DNA of 53,333 nt. Origin: a bacterium. Lineage in GTDB: Bacteria > Krumholzibacteriota > Krumholzibacteriia > LZORAL124-64-63. The notes beneath the pieces are model-generated. The model had not been told where the DNA came from. It did no database searches and worked only from the letters and a program-made list of their open reading frames with translations. Each line of letters opens with the position of its first letter. Position 1 is the stretch's first letter. The DNA is taken from assembly GCA_020049465.1 (NCBI GenBank), contig JAIFKS010000063.1, forward strand, positions 1-53,333, read 5' to 3'. Positions 41,290 through 49,302 of this stretch are shown here, one piece after another. The position numbers were made by a program, and so were the translations under genes.

Positions 41290-43644
41290 TTGGACAGCAC
41301 GAACCTGAAGATGATGGACCCGCGGCTCGCGACGTGTCGGTCACTGCTCGCGCGGCTGTGCGCGCCGGTCCTGAAGCCGACGCCGGCGCTCGCTCTATTG
41401 CTGGCGTTGGCGCTGGCGCTGTCGCTGGCGCTGGCGCACACGCGACCGGCCGCCGCCGCGGGACCGAAGTTCTGGGACTGGCCCGAGAGCCGTTCCTTCG
41501 ACGAAGTGGTGCTCAACGGCGCCGGAATCGACACGCTCGGTGGCCTGACGGCCGGTCCCGGCGTGACCGTCCACGCGGTCAGCGGACCGGAAGTCGTGTG
41601 GCGCGTCGTTCCGGACGGGCGCGGCGGCTGGTATCTGGGCACCGGGCACGCGGGCGAGATCCATCACGTGGATGCCGGCGGACAGGCGCGTCTGGTGGCG
41701 CGTCTGGAGTCGACCGAGGTGTTCAGTCTGGTCGTGCTGCCGGGAGGCGATCTGCTGGCCGGCGGCGGACCTGACGGCCGCCTGTCGCGCGTCACGGCCG
41801 AGGGCGAGGTAACCGAGGTCGGTCGCATCGACGGCAGTTACATCTGGGCGATGGTGGTGGCGGAGAAGTCCGGCGTTGTCTGGCTGGCCGCCGGCACGCC
41901 GGCCTCGATCCATCGTTTCGCGTGGCGCGACGGCACCCTGGAAAAGGTGGCCGCGCTGCCCGCGCAGAACGCGATGGACCTTGCGTTCGATTCCCGGCAG
42001 CGCCTGCTCGTGGTGACGCAGGGTCCCGGCCTGGTCTACCGTCTGGAGACCGGCGCGGGCACCGCACCCTACCTGCTGGGCGACATCGCCCAGGACGAGG
42101 CGCGCCGCCTGCTGCGCGGTCCCTGGGGCGTGATCCATGTTCTGGGTCTGGCGAATGGCGCCGACGTGATGACGTCCGCGGCCGAAGGTGACAGCGAAGG
42201 CGCAGCGGCGGTGCTGTCGCTGGCCACGGCCGGCACCGGCGCCTCGTCGTCGGCGCCTGCCGCGGCGCTGTACCGGTTGCGCGACGACGATGCGCTCGAG
42301 CGGATCTGGGCGGGCGATCGCGACCTGATGACGGCCGCCTGGAGCGAGCGCTGGGGCTGGCTCGGCGCCGGCACGCTGGGCGTCGGGCAGGGCGAAGGGG
42401 ACGAGGCGCCCCCGGGCTCGTCCGCTGGCGGCGACGCGCGTGCGGTGGTCCACCGTCTGACCGGAGCCTGGGGCATGCGGCCCCTGACTTCCTGGCCGGG
42501 CGGCGACGCGCTCGATCTGACAACCCAGGGACCCGACGGGGGCTTCGTGTTGGCGCAGGCCCATCCGGCCGCCCTGGTCGTGGGCACAGCGAACGCCGGC
42601 CCCGCCACAGCGGTGAGTCCGCCCCTGGACGGCGGACTGGCCGTGGTCTGGGGACGGCTGCGGTGGGAAGGCGTGGCGGGCGAAGGTTCGCCGCGCTGGT
42701 CGGTGCGCGGGGGGCGTCGCGCGCAACCGGATGAATCCTGGACCGACTGGAGCGGGACCTGGACCAGCGCGGACCATGCGCTGGACCTGAAGGGCTGCCG
42801 TTACCTGCAGTGGCGGGTGGAACTGCCTGCGGCGGGCGCGGGCGAGCGCGCGTGGCGCCTGACCGGCGTGTCGATCAGCGCGCGGCAACCGAATCTGCCG
42901 CCGGCCATCGAGGACTTCCGGCTGGAACAGCTGCGCGGCGTGAAGCTGGGCGGGCTGACGGCCGGCGAGAGCATCGTCCATCAGTACCGCAGCGGCCTGC
43001 GCGCCGAATTCACGCAGCAGGATCCGCCGGAAGAGGGTTGGACGGAAATGGCGCGCTCGGACCCGGGCCGGGCTGTGCGCGTGGTGACCTGGCGCGCGGT
43101 CGATCCGAACGGTGACCGCCTTGAATTCCGGCTGGAATGCCGGCGCGAGGGCGAACGGTCCTGGCGGCCGGCCACCGCGGCCGGCGGCGGGCAGGATGCG
43201 CTGACGGGCACCCTCGGCAGCTGGGACACTTCGTCCCTGCCCGATGGCCGCTACGAACTGCGTCTGGTGGCCAGCGACCATCCCGACAATCCGGGCGGGA
43301 CGGCGGCGCGCTCCGAAAAGACGATCGGCCCGGTGAACGTCGACAACCTGCCGCCGCGGCTGGAGCAGCTGGAAGCCCGGGCGGTCGCCGGCGGCCTGTC
43401 CGTGAGCCTGCGCGCCATCGATGTGTCCAGTCCGCTGGCCGGCGCGCGGCTGATCCTGCCCGACGGCGGGCCCGAGCGCCTGGATCCGCGCGACGGCATC
43501 TGCGACGGGCCGGAAGAATCGTTCGCGGTGGTCGTGCCGTGGCCGCGCGCGTCGCGCCCCGAAGGGCCCCGGCCGTGGCGCCTGCGGGTCGAAGTCCGCG
43601 ATCTGGCCGGCAACGTGGCCGGCGGCGAGGTGGTCGTGCCGTGA
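41290..43644 (+). CDS. Secreted beta-propeller protein with C-terminal Ig-like region
   Basis: A 784-residue exoprotein. The signal region contains a run of Leu-Ala repeats ('LLALALALSLALAH'). The next about 360 residues show NHL/YVTN-like propeller repeats ('GRGGWYLGTGHAGEIHHVD', 'GGDLLAGGGPDGRLSRV'). The C-terminal half has a discoidin-like strand pattern and Ig/fibronectin-like segments ('DVSSPLAGARLILPDG'). TTG at 41290 is favoured by GAGGGGAG eight bases upstream; ATG at 41311 lacks such a site. The stop overlaps the GTG of tadA. No enzyme motif is seen. Confidence 0.72.
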   Translation: MDSTNLKMMDPRLATCRSLLARLCAPVLKPTPALALLLALALALSLALAHTRPAAAAGPKFWDWPESRSFDEVVLNGAGIDTLGGLTAGPGVTVHAVSGPEVVWRVVPDGRGGWYLGTGHAGEIHHVDAGGQARLVARLESTEVFSLVVLPGGDLLAGGGPDGRLSRVTAEGEVTEVGRIDGSYIWAMVVAEKSGVVWLAAGTPASIHRFAWRDGTLEKVAALPAQNAMDLAFDSRQRLLVVTQGPGLVYRLETGAGTAPYLLGDIAQDEARRLLRGPWGVIHVLGLANGADVMTSAAEGDSEGAAAVLSLATAGTGASSSAPAAALYRLRDDDALERIWAGDRDLMTAAWSERWGWLGAGTLGVGQGEGDEAPPGSSAGGDARAVVHRLTGAWGMRPLTSWPGGDALDLTTQGPDGGFVLAQAHPAALVVGTANAGPATAVSPPLDGGLAVVWGRLRWEGVAGEGSPRWSVRGGRRAQPDESWTDWSGTWTSADHALDLKGCRYLQWRVELPAAGAGERAWRLTGVSISARQPNLPPAIEDFRLEQLRGVKLGGLTAGESIVHQYRSGLRAEFTQQDPPEEGWTEMARSDPGRAVRVVTWRAVDPNGDRLEFRLECRREGERSWRPATAAGGGQDALTGTLGSWDTSSLPDGRYELRLVASDHPDNPGGTAARSEKTIGPVNVDNLPPRLEQLEARAVAGGLSVSLRAIDVSSPLAGARLILPDGGPERLDPRDGICDGPEESFAVVVPWPRASRPEGPRPWRLRVEVRDLAGNVAGGEVVVP

Positions 43645-44219
43645 GCCGGGAGAACGCGGGACCATCCCCGCTGGGCGGGCTTTTCGCGTCCGATGAACGC
43701 TGGATGAGCGAAGCGCTGCGTCTGGCCCGCGAGGCGGCGGCGCGCGGCGAAGTCCCGGTCGGCGCGGTCGTGGTCCGGGACGGCCGGGTTCTGGCGCGGG
43801 GCAGCAACCAGGTCGAGGCGCTGCGGGACGCGACGGCGCACGCCGAGATCCTGGCCATCGGCGCCGCGGGCGGTGCGGGCGCGGCGTCTGCGGACGACGG
43901 CGAAGGCATGGACGAAGCGGAGGAAACCGGTGATTCGGACTCTCCGGGCGGTGGCTGGCGCCTGGATGACGCCACGCTCTACGTGACGCTGGAGCCCTGC
44001 ACGATGTGCTGCGGGGCCATCCTGCTGGCCCGCGTGGGGCGGGTGGTGTTCGGTGCGGCCGATCCCCGGGCCGGCGCCGTGGTCTCGACCGCCAGGTTGC
44101 TGGACGCCAATCCGTACCGGCACCGGGTCGAAGTGGTCGGCGGCATCCTGGGGGCGGCCTGCGGCGAGTTGCTGCGCGGGTTCTTCCGCGACCGCCGCCG
44201 GGAGCGGGACGGAGCCTGA
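43641..44219 (+). CDS. tadA: tRNA adenosine(34) deaminase TadA with acidic insertion
   Basis: A 192-residue deaminase that converts A34 to inosine in tRNA-Arg(ACG). Zinc ligands and the proton shuttle are intact: 'THAEI'-type motif with His67 and Glu69, and 'LEPCTMCCGA' with Cys120 and Cys123. Between them lies a roughly 25-residue Gly/Asp/Glu-rich insertion (about residues 78-104) absent from the usual enzyme of about 150-165 residues. The GTG start overlaps the upstream stop; ATG at 43704 is an alternative that still keeps the core. The family also includes other nucleoside deaminases, but 'PCTMC' and the tRNA context favour TadA. Confidence 0.92.
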   Translation: MSRENAGPSPLGGLFASDERWMSEALRLAREAAARGEVPVGAVVVRDGRVLARGSNQVEALRDATAHAEILAIGAAGGAGAASADDGEGMDEAEETGDSDSPGGGWRLDDATLYVTLEPCTMCCGAILLARVGRVVFGAADPRAGAVVSTARLLDANPYRHRVEVVGGILGAACGELLRGFFRDRRRERDGA

Positions 44220-44259
44220 AACCGGTGGGATCGGCCCGCTTCGGCTTGCAGACCATTCG

Positions 44260-44288
44260 TTGATTTTCCGAAAACCCGATGCTATATT
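44260..44288 (+). promoter_or_regulatory. Sigma-70 promoter of the second tRNA cluster
   Basis: TTGATT (44260-44265), exactly 17 bases, and TATATT (44283-44288) end 19 bases before tRNA-Ser(GGA). The -10 is identical to that of tRNA-fMet. Confidence 0.82.
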
Positions 44289-44307
44289 GCCCGCCCTGTC
44301 CCCAGGT

Positions 44308-44395
<88 letters not shown>

Positions 44396-44416
44396 GTTGG
44401 AGTCGGGCGATTTCGC

Positions 44417-44506
44417 GGAGAGGTGCCGGAGCGGTTGAACGGGGCGGTCTCGAAAACCGTTGAACCTTCGCGGGTTCCCAGGGTTCGAATCCCTGCCTCT
44501 CCGCCA
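44417..44506 (+). tRNA. tRNA-Ser (CGA)
   Basis: A 90-base class II tRNA with anticodon CGA in loop CTCGAAA, acceptor GGAGAGG/CCTCTCC, long variable arm and encoded CCA. It lies 21 bases after tRNA-Ser(GGA). Confidence 0.96.
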
Positions 44507-44616
44507 TGATGACGAAAGGCCAGGCGCGGCCGGCACACCGCGCGTAGGCTATGGGGACGCGCCCCCTGCCGCACCGGGCACCAGCCCGGGGGCTGAAGCA
44601 GCGCGATGGTTCGGGT

Positions 44617-44692
44617 GGGGATGTAGCTCAGCTGGGAGAGCGCCTCGTTCGCAACGAGGAGGTCGACGGTTCGATCCCGTTCATCTCCACCA
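44617..44692 (+). tRNA. tRNA-Ala (CGC)
   Basis: A 76-base tRNA with anticodon CGC in loop TTCGCAA. The acceptor GGGGATG pairs with CATCTCC through one G-T wobble, and CCA is encoded. It is 33 bases before the SRP RNA. Confidence 0.95.
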
Positions 44693-44725
44693 CCCAAAAA
44701 AGCCGGCCGCCACGACGCGCCGGAA

Positions 44726-44837
44726 GGCATGATGGGTCAGGCCCGGCGTGACGTCGGAGCACCAACCCCGTCAGGACTGGAAAGTAGCAGCGGTACGTAC
44801 CCTTCGACGTGTGCGCCGCCAGCCTGGCCCGCCTGCC
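44726..44837 (+). ncRNA. ffs: Small signal recognition particle RNA (4.5S type)
   Basis: The apical domain reads GTCAGG-ACT-GGAA-AGT-AGCAGC, matching the Ffh-binding helix 8 (conserved GTCAGG and AGCAGC around a GGAA tetraloop). The flanks pair over a long rod: GGCATGATGGGTCAGG at 44726 onward with the segment ending at 44837 (GCCCGCCTGCC), allowing wobbles. The length of about 112 bases fits the 4.5S class. The ends are estimated from pairing. It precedes dnaX, a common bacterial arrangement, and is followed by a terminator. Confidence 0.9.
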
Positions 44838-44873
44838 AGCGGCCTCCGGAAGTCCGGAGGCCGCTCTTTTTTT
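44838..44873 (+). terminator. Intrinsic terminator of the SRP RNA
   Basis: AGCGGCCTCCGG (44838-44849), loop AAGT, CCGGAGGCCGCT (44854-44865), then C and seven Ts. A perfect 12-bp stem directly after the SRP RNA. Confidence 0.95.
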
Positions 44874-44989
44874 GCGGCACGGAGCGCGCGGCCAAATGCG
44901 GGTGGCCGATGCCGACCGGAGCGTGTTAGATTCGCCCCTTGCCGGCGCGGTCGCCGGCCATCCCCGTTCGACCCGGCAGGCGGAGCACC

Positions 44990-46777
44990 ATGTCGTACCA
45001 GGCCATCGCGCGCAAATACCGGCCCGAGACTTTCGACCAGGTCGTGGGCCAGGGACACGTGACCTCGACGCTGCGCGCGGCCCTGCGCAAGGGCAAGCTG
45101 AGCCACGCCTATCTGTTCTCGGGTCCGCGCGGCTGCGGCAAGACGACCGTGGCGCGCCTTCTGGCCAAGGCGATCAACTGCACCGCGCCCAAAGACGGCG
45201 ATCCCTGCGGTCAGTGCGATATCTGCCGCGCCATCGCGCGCGGCGGCGACCTGGACGTGCTCGAGATCGACGCCGCCAGCAACACCGGCGTGGACAATAT
45301 CCGCGAGTTGCGCGACATGGCGCAGTACTCGGCCAGCGGCGGCAGCAGCCGCGTGTTCATCATCGACGAAGTGCACATGCTGTCGAAGGGCGCGTTCAAC
45401 GCGCTGCTGAAGATCCTCGAAGAGCCGCCCGCGCGCGTGTACTTCTTCTTCGCGACGACCGAGCCGAACAAGATTCCGCGGACGATCCTGAGCCGTTGCC
45501 AGCGCTTCGATTTCCGGCTGCTGGGCCGCGACGAACTGGCGGGCCGGCTGCGCGAGGTGTCCGCGGCTGAAGGCGTGACGATCGACGAGGCCGGGCTGCG
45601 GCTTCTGGTCAGCCTGGCCGAGGGCAGCATGCGCGACGGTCTGAGCCTGCTGGACCAGGTGATCGCCGGCTGCGAGGGCGCGATCGACGAGAAGTCGGTG
45701 GCCGATGCGTTCGGCCTGGTCGCCAGCGAGCTGTTCCTGGAACTGAACGAGTGCGTCCTGGCGCGGGATCCGGCGCGCGCTCTGCGGCTGGTGGAGAACC
45801 TGGCCGCGGCCGGCGGGAGCCTGGACGGATTCGCGCGCGGCGTGGTCACCAACTTCCGCAACCTGCTGCTGCTGCGCATCGACCCGCAGTTGGCGACGAT
45901 GATCGACCTGCCGCCGGACCGCGTCGAGACGCTGCGCCGGCATGCCGCCGGATTCTCGGAGCAGGACCTGCTCGCGCTGATCGACGTGTCGGCACGGCAC
46001 TTCGAGCGGCTGCACCGGAGCACGCAGCCGCGCATCGTCCTGGAGGCGTCGGTGGTCGAGTACTGCCGCTTCGAGTCGCGTGTGCTGCTGGCCGACCTGG
46101 CGCGACGTCTGGCGGGCGCGGAAGCGGCGGCGCCGGCCGGCGGCGGGAACGCCGCGGGATCCGGAAGGCCCGGAGTTCCGACCGGCGGCGCGCGTCCTGT
46201 CCAGGCCGCCCCGGGCCGATCCTCGGCGGCTCCGGCCACGCACGCGGCGGCCCGCGCGGTCGAGCGTCCGAGCTATGCGGGAACCTCAGGTGCGGGAGCG
46301 TCGTTGCCTGCCGTCGGCGCCGGTTCGGTCGCGGCCGCGCCGGATCTGACCTCGGCCGACCGCGCGGTCCCGGGCTGGACGCGCTACATCGACACACTCA
46401 TGAAGAAACATCCGCGCCTGGGCGCCTGCCTGATGAACGGACTGCCGGAACGGGACGACGAGGCGGGCTGTCTGCGGGTGGCGTTCGCCGCCGACAAGAA
46501 GTTCATGGTCGACAGCATCGCCGGCGAAACCAGCCTGCTGGCGACGCTGGCCGAAGCGCAGTGGGGACAGCCGCTGAAGGTGCTGCTGGAGTACGGACCG
46601 CGCGGCCAGAAGGCCGAAGTGGCCGAGGAGATCCGCCAGGAAGTGGCGCCCACCCACCGCGAGGAACTGGACCGCGCCTGCGCGGCCGACGCGGCCCTGG
46701 GCGACCTGGTGGACCTGATGGGCGGCCAACCGCTGCCTGAAAGCGAACGGCGCCGCTGGGATCCGCCCAAGCGCTGA
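44990..46777 (+). CDS. dnaX: DNA polymerase III subunit gamma/tau
   Basis: A 595-residue clamp-loader ATPase. 'IARKYRPETFDQVVGQ' opens the AAA+ domain. Walker A 'GPRGCGKT' lies at 45-52, the zinc site uses Cys64, Cys73, Cys76 and Cys79, and 'EIDAASNTGVDNIRE', 'IIDEVHML' (Walker B) and 'FFFATTEPNKIP' with 'TILSRCQRF' (sensor 1 and Arg finger) follow. A Gly/Ala/Pro-rich linker (about 375-455) leads to a tau-like C-terminal domain. I saw no A-rich slippery heptamer, so a frameshifted gamma form is not supported. The start is set at the conserved 'MSYQAIARKYRP' rather than 51 bases upstream. Confidence 0.96.
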   Translation: MSYQAIARKYRPETFDQVVGQGHVTSTLRAALRKGKLSHAYLFSGPRGCGKTTVARLLAKAINCTAPKDGDPCGQCDICRAIARGGDLDVLEIDAASNTGVDNIRELRDMAQYSASGGSSRVFIIDEVHMLSKGAFNALLKILEEPPARVYFFFATTEPNKIPRTILSRCQRFDFRLLGRDELAGRLREVSAAEGVTIDEAGLRLLVSLAEGSMRDGLSLLDQVIAGCEGAIDEKSVADAFGLVASELFLELNECVLARDPARALRLVENLAAAGGSLDGFARGVVTNFRNLLLLRIDPQLATMIDLPPDRVETLRRHAAGFSEQDLLALIDVSARHFERLHRSTQPRIVLEASVVEYCRFESRVLLADLARRLAGAEAAAPAGGGNAAGSGRPGVPTGGARPVQAAPGRSSAAPATHAAARAVERPSYAGTSGAGASLPAVGAGSVAAAPDLTSADRAVPGWTRYIDTLMKKHPRLGACLMNGLPERDDEAGCLRVAFAADKKFMVDSIAGETSLLATLAEAQWGQPLKVLLEYGPRGQKAEVAEEIRQEVAPTHREELDRACAADAALGDLVDLMGGQPLPESERRRWDPPKR

Positions 46778-46823
46778 CGCGCCGCCGACCGCTCACGCCG
46801 ACGACAAGCAACGGGGAGGACCG

Positions 46824-47147
46824 ATGGACATCCGCATGCTGATGAAGCAGGCCCAGCAGATGCAGGCCAAGATGGCCAAGGCGCAGGCCGAACTGGAGAC
46901 CCGCGAAGTGACCGCCGAAGTGGCCGGTGGCCAGGTCAAGGTGGTCATGAACGGAAAGCACCGGCTCAAGAGCCTGACCATCGCGCCTTCGGCCGTCGAT
47001 CCGGACGACATCGAATTCCTGCAGGATCTGGTGCTGGCCGCGGTCAACGAAGGCATCGCCGCGGTCGACGCGCTGGTGGAGAAGGAAATGGGCGCCGTGA
47101 CCGGCGGCATGAACGTGCCCGGGCTGAACCTGCCGGGTATGGGCTGA
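46824..47147 (+). CDS. YbaB/EbfC-family nucleoid-associated protein
   Basis: A 107-residue protein of standard length: 'MLMKQAQQMQAKMAKAQAEL' starts the helical arm, and 'GGQVKVVMNGKHRLKSLTI' and 'DLVLAAVNEGI' form the core. Family members dimerise and bind DNA without strong sequence preference. It sits between dnaX and recR, the usual arrangement, and ends three bases before recR. GGGGAGGA is the ribosome-binding site. Confidence 0.95.
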   Translation: MDIRMLMKQAQQMQAKMAKAQAELETREVTAEVAGGQVKVVMNGKHRLKSLTIAPSAVDPDDIEFLQDLVLAAVNEGIAAVDALVEKEMGAVTGGMNVPGLNLPGMG

Positions 47148-47150
47148 ACC

Positions 47151-47819
47151 GTGGATCGTGATCCCGTCAATGGCGGCAGTCGCGGAGGCAACGGCGGTTT
47201 CGGGGGTGACGGCGGCGAGTTCCAGTCGCCGGCGCTCGAACGGCTGGTGCGCAGCCTGAGCCGACTGCCGGGACTGGGCCGTAAATCGGCCACGCGCGTG
47301 GCGCTCCATCTGCTCACCGGGGGCGGAGCCGCCGCGCATGCGGACGAACTGACGACGGCCTTGTCCGAGGCGCGCAGCCAGGTGCGGACCTGCTCCCGTT
47401 GCGGTGCGATCACCGAGCCGGATCCCTGCCGTATCTGCACCTCGGACCGGCGGGACCGTTCGCAGCTCTGCGTGGTGGCCAGCCCCGTGGACGTGTTGCC
47501 GATCGAAAAGGCCGGTTTTTTCCGGGGCCGCTATTTCGTGCTGGGCGGACTGCTGTCGCCTCTGGATGGGGTCCGGGCCCAGGACCTGCCGTTCGACCGC
47601 CTGCTGGACCGTCTGGCGGATGGTCCGGTCACCGAGATGATCATCGCTCTGGACGCCAGCGTCGAAGGGGAAACGACGGCTCTCTATATCCAGAGACTCT
47701 TGTCCGGCAACCCTTTGCAGCTCTCGAGATTGGCGACCGGGATCCCCGTCGGCGGCGCCCTGGCCTACACCGACGAGGTCACGCTGCAACGGGCCTTCCA
47801 GTTCCGCCGCTCGTTCTAG
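47151..47819 (+). CDS. recR: Recombination protein RecR
   Basis: A 222-residue protein acting with RecF/RecO in recombinational repair to load RecA on gapped DNA. A helix-hairpin-helix segment ('RLPGLGRKSATRVALHLL') is followed by a zinc finger with Cys81, Cys84, Cys93 and Cys96, then the Toprim domain ('CVVASPVDVLPIEKAGFF', 'IIALDASVEGETTALYI'). The first about 24 residues are an extra Gly/Asn-rich tail not seen in typical RecR, which could be disordered or reflect a later true start; no ATG offers itself there. GTG is used as start. Confidence 0.94.
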   Translation: MDRDPVNGGSRGGNGGFGGDGGEFQSPALERLVRSLSRLPGLGRKSATRVALHLLTGGGAAAHADELTTALSEARSQVRTCSRCGAITEPDPCRICTSDRRDRSQLCVVASPVDVLPIEKAGFFRGRYFVLGGLLSPLDGVRAQDLPFDRLLDRLADGPVTEMIIALDASVEGETTALYIQRLLSGNPLQLSRLATGIPVGGALAYTDEVTLQRAFQFRRSF

Positions 47820-47979
47820 GGCGCCTCAGGCCGGCCGCGACCGCCGGTTTCCTGCCACCCGCGAAAGCCCCAAATCCCCGTTCAAGTGGGTATACTTCCG
47901 GTCGATATCCTGTTGGCGTTCAATGCCCGAAAGCCTGTGGCACAGCCCGGGCCGGGTTCTCCCGGCAGGAGTGCGGTAC

Positions 47980-48477
47980 ATGGTCAGAGCAGAATGGGCC
48001 ATCTTCGAGGAAGACTACTGGGCGATCAACAACGTCCTGGACGATCTGCTGCGAAGCAGCCGCGCCAGCAACGTCGTGTTGATCGACCGGACGGGCCAGC
48101 TGGTCAGCCAGTGCGGTCCTGAAGTCGATTTCGACCTCACCAGTTTCGCTTCGCTGTGCGCTGCGGACTTCGAGGCGAACTACCAGCTGGCCAAGCTGAT
48201 CGGCGAGCGTGATTTCAGCACGCTGTTCCACCAGGGCGCCCGCGAGAGCATGTATCTGGCGAAGATCGCCAAGGGCGTCGTGCTGGTGGTGCTGTTCTCC
48301 AAGAGCACCACGCTCGGGCTGGTCAGACTGCGGGTCAAGCGCGCGGTCGAGGAACTGAACGAGATCATCGAGCACCTGTACGAGAAGCTCGAGTACCGCA
48401 ACGAGGAATACGACACCTTCGACGAGGGCTTCACGCGCGGCGTCGAGGCGGAGATCGACAACCTGTTCGCCGACTGA
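47980..48477 (+). CDS. Roadblock/LC7-like protein (possible MglB-type partner)
   Basis: A 165-residue protein with the alpha/beta pattern of roadblock domains: 'NNVLDDLLRSSRASNVVLIDRTGQLVSQCG', a middle block, then 'VVLVVLFSKSTTLGLVRLRVKRAVEELNEII'. Such proteins act as GTPase-activating partners of MglA-type GTPases; the adjacent gene encodes one. An acidic tail of about 45 residues extends beyond the domain. ATG at 47980 has AGGAG eight bases upstream and is preferred to 47923. A TATACT box at 47891-47896 may be its -10, without a clear -35. Confidence 0.82.
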   Translation: MVRAEWAIFEEDYWAINNVLDDLLRSSRASNVVLIDRTGQLVSQCGPEVDFDLTSFASLCAADFEANYQLAKLIGERDFSTLFHQGARESMYLAKIAKGVVLVVLFSKSTTLGLVRLRVKRAVEELNEIIEHLYEKLEYRNEEYDTFDEGFTRGVEAEIDNLFAD

Positions 48478-48533
48478 TTCGCGGATATGGCGCGGGGCGC
48501 AGGCCCCGTCACCGGCAGGCAAAGGGGAACGTC

Positions 48534-49118
48534 GTGTCGCTGATCAACTACTCTTCGCGCGAGATCAACTGCAAGGTGGTCTATTACGGCCCCGGTCTCG
48601 GCGGGAAGACGACCAACATCCAGTACGTCTACGAGAAGCTGGCGCCCGAAACCAAGGGCAAGCTCGTGACGCTGGCGACGGAGATGGACCGCACGCTGTT
48701 CTTCGACTTCCTGCCGCTGGAACTGGGCGAAGTGAAGGGCTTCAAGACGCGGTTCCACCTCTACACGGTGCCGGGCCAGGTGTACTACAACGCCAGCCGC
48801 AAGCTGATCCTGCGCGGCGTCGACGGCATCGTCTTCGTGGGCGACAGCAGCGAGTCGCGCTTCGACGCGAACATCGAAGCGCTGTACAACCTGCACGACA
48901 ACCTCAAGGAATACGATCTGAGCCTCGAGCAGATCCCGTTCGTGATGCAGTGGAACAAGCGCGACATGCCGGACGCGATCCCGATGGCGGAACTGAACGA
49001 GGAACTGAATCCCGAAGGCTATGACAACTTCGAGGGCATCGCGGTGCAGGGTGTGGGCGTCTTCGACACGCTGAAGTGCGTGGCCAAGAAGGTGCTCCGC
49101 CAGTTGCAGACGAGCTGA
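48534..49118 (+). CDS. mglA: MglA-type small GTPase
   Basis: A 194-residue Ras-like GTPase. The P-loop 'YYGPGLGGKTTN' (about 18-28), the 'LYTVPGQVYYNASRKLILRGVDGIVFVGDSS' switch-II region and 'QWNKRDMP' (G4) match the MglA family. MglA lacks the usual DxxG Asp, with TVPG in its place, as seen here. In Myxococcus MglA/MglB set cell polarity and motility direction. GTG start with AAAGGGG upstream. The strong terminator ends the transcript. Confidence 0.95.
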   Translation: MSLINYSSREINCKVVYYGPGLGGKTTNIQYVYEKLAPETKGKLVTLATEMDRTLFFDFLPLELGEVKGFKTRFHLYTVPGQVYYNASRKLILRGVDGIVFVGDSSESRFDANIEALYNLHDNLKEYDLSLEQIPFVMQWNKRDMPDAIPMAELNEELNPEGYDNFEGIAVQGVGVFDTLKCVAKKVLRQLQTS

Positions 49119-49149
49119 CGCCGAGACCGCCCCTGGCGGAGCTTCGGTG

Positions 49150-49178
49150 GCGCGGCCGGAAACGGCCGCGCTTTTTTT
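49150..49178 (+). terminator. Intrinsic terminator after mglA
   Basis: GCGCGGCCG (49150-49158), loop GAAA and CGGCCGCGC (49163-49171), then seven Ts: a textbook terminator with a GNRA loop. Confidence 0.95.
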
Positions 49179-49232
49179 GTTCAGCACCCCTTGTCCTTCC
49201 AGCATTGAAATCGCACCGGGTCGTCGAAGCGA

Positions 49233-49260
49233 TTGTATTCGCGATTCGATCTGCTAATGT
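49233..49260 (+). promoter_or_regulatory. Possible promoter of the cytochrome operon
   Basis: TTGTAT (49233-49238) and TAATGT (49255-49260) are 16 bases apart in an AT-rich patch about 43 bases before the cytochrome start. Both boxes deviate from consensus. Confidence 0.38.
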
Positions 49261-49302
49261 TCCCCTGGAGGGGATAAGTTCTGTAACTCCAAGGGGTTGA
49301 GT

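Noticed and set aside
41395..41440. Leu-Ala repeat as a possible phase-variable tract
   Set aside because: The repeat units stay in codon steps within a signal peptide, which is common in such hydrophobic segments, and no homopolymer slippage tract is present.
44990..46777. Programmed -1 frameshift in dnaX giving a short gamma subunit
   Set aside because: I found no A-rich slippery heptamer in the gene, and the tau reading frame continues into a normal C-terminal domain.
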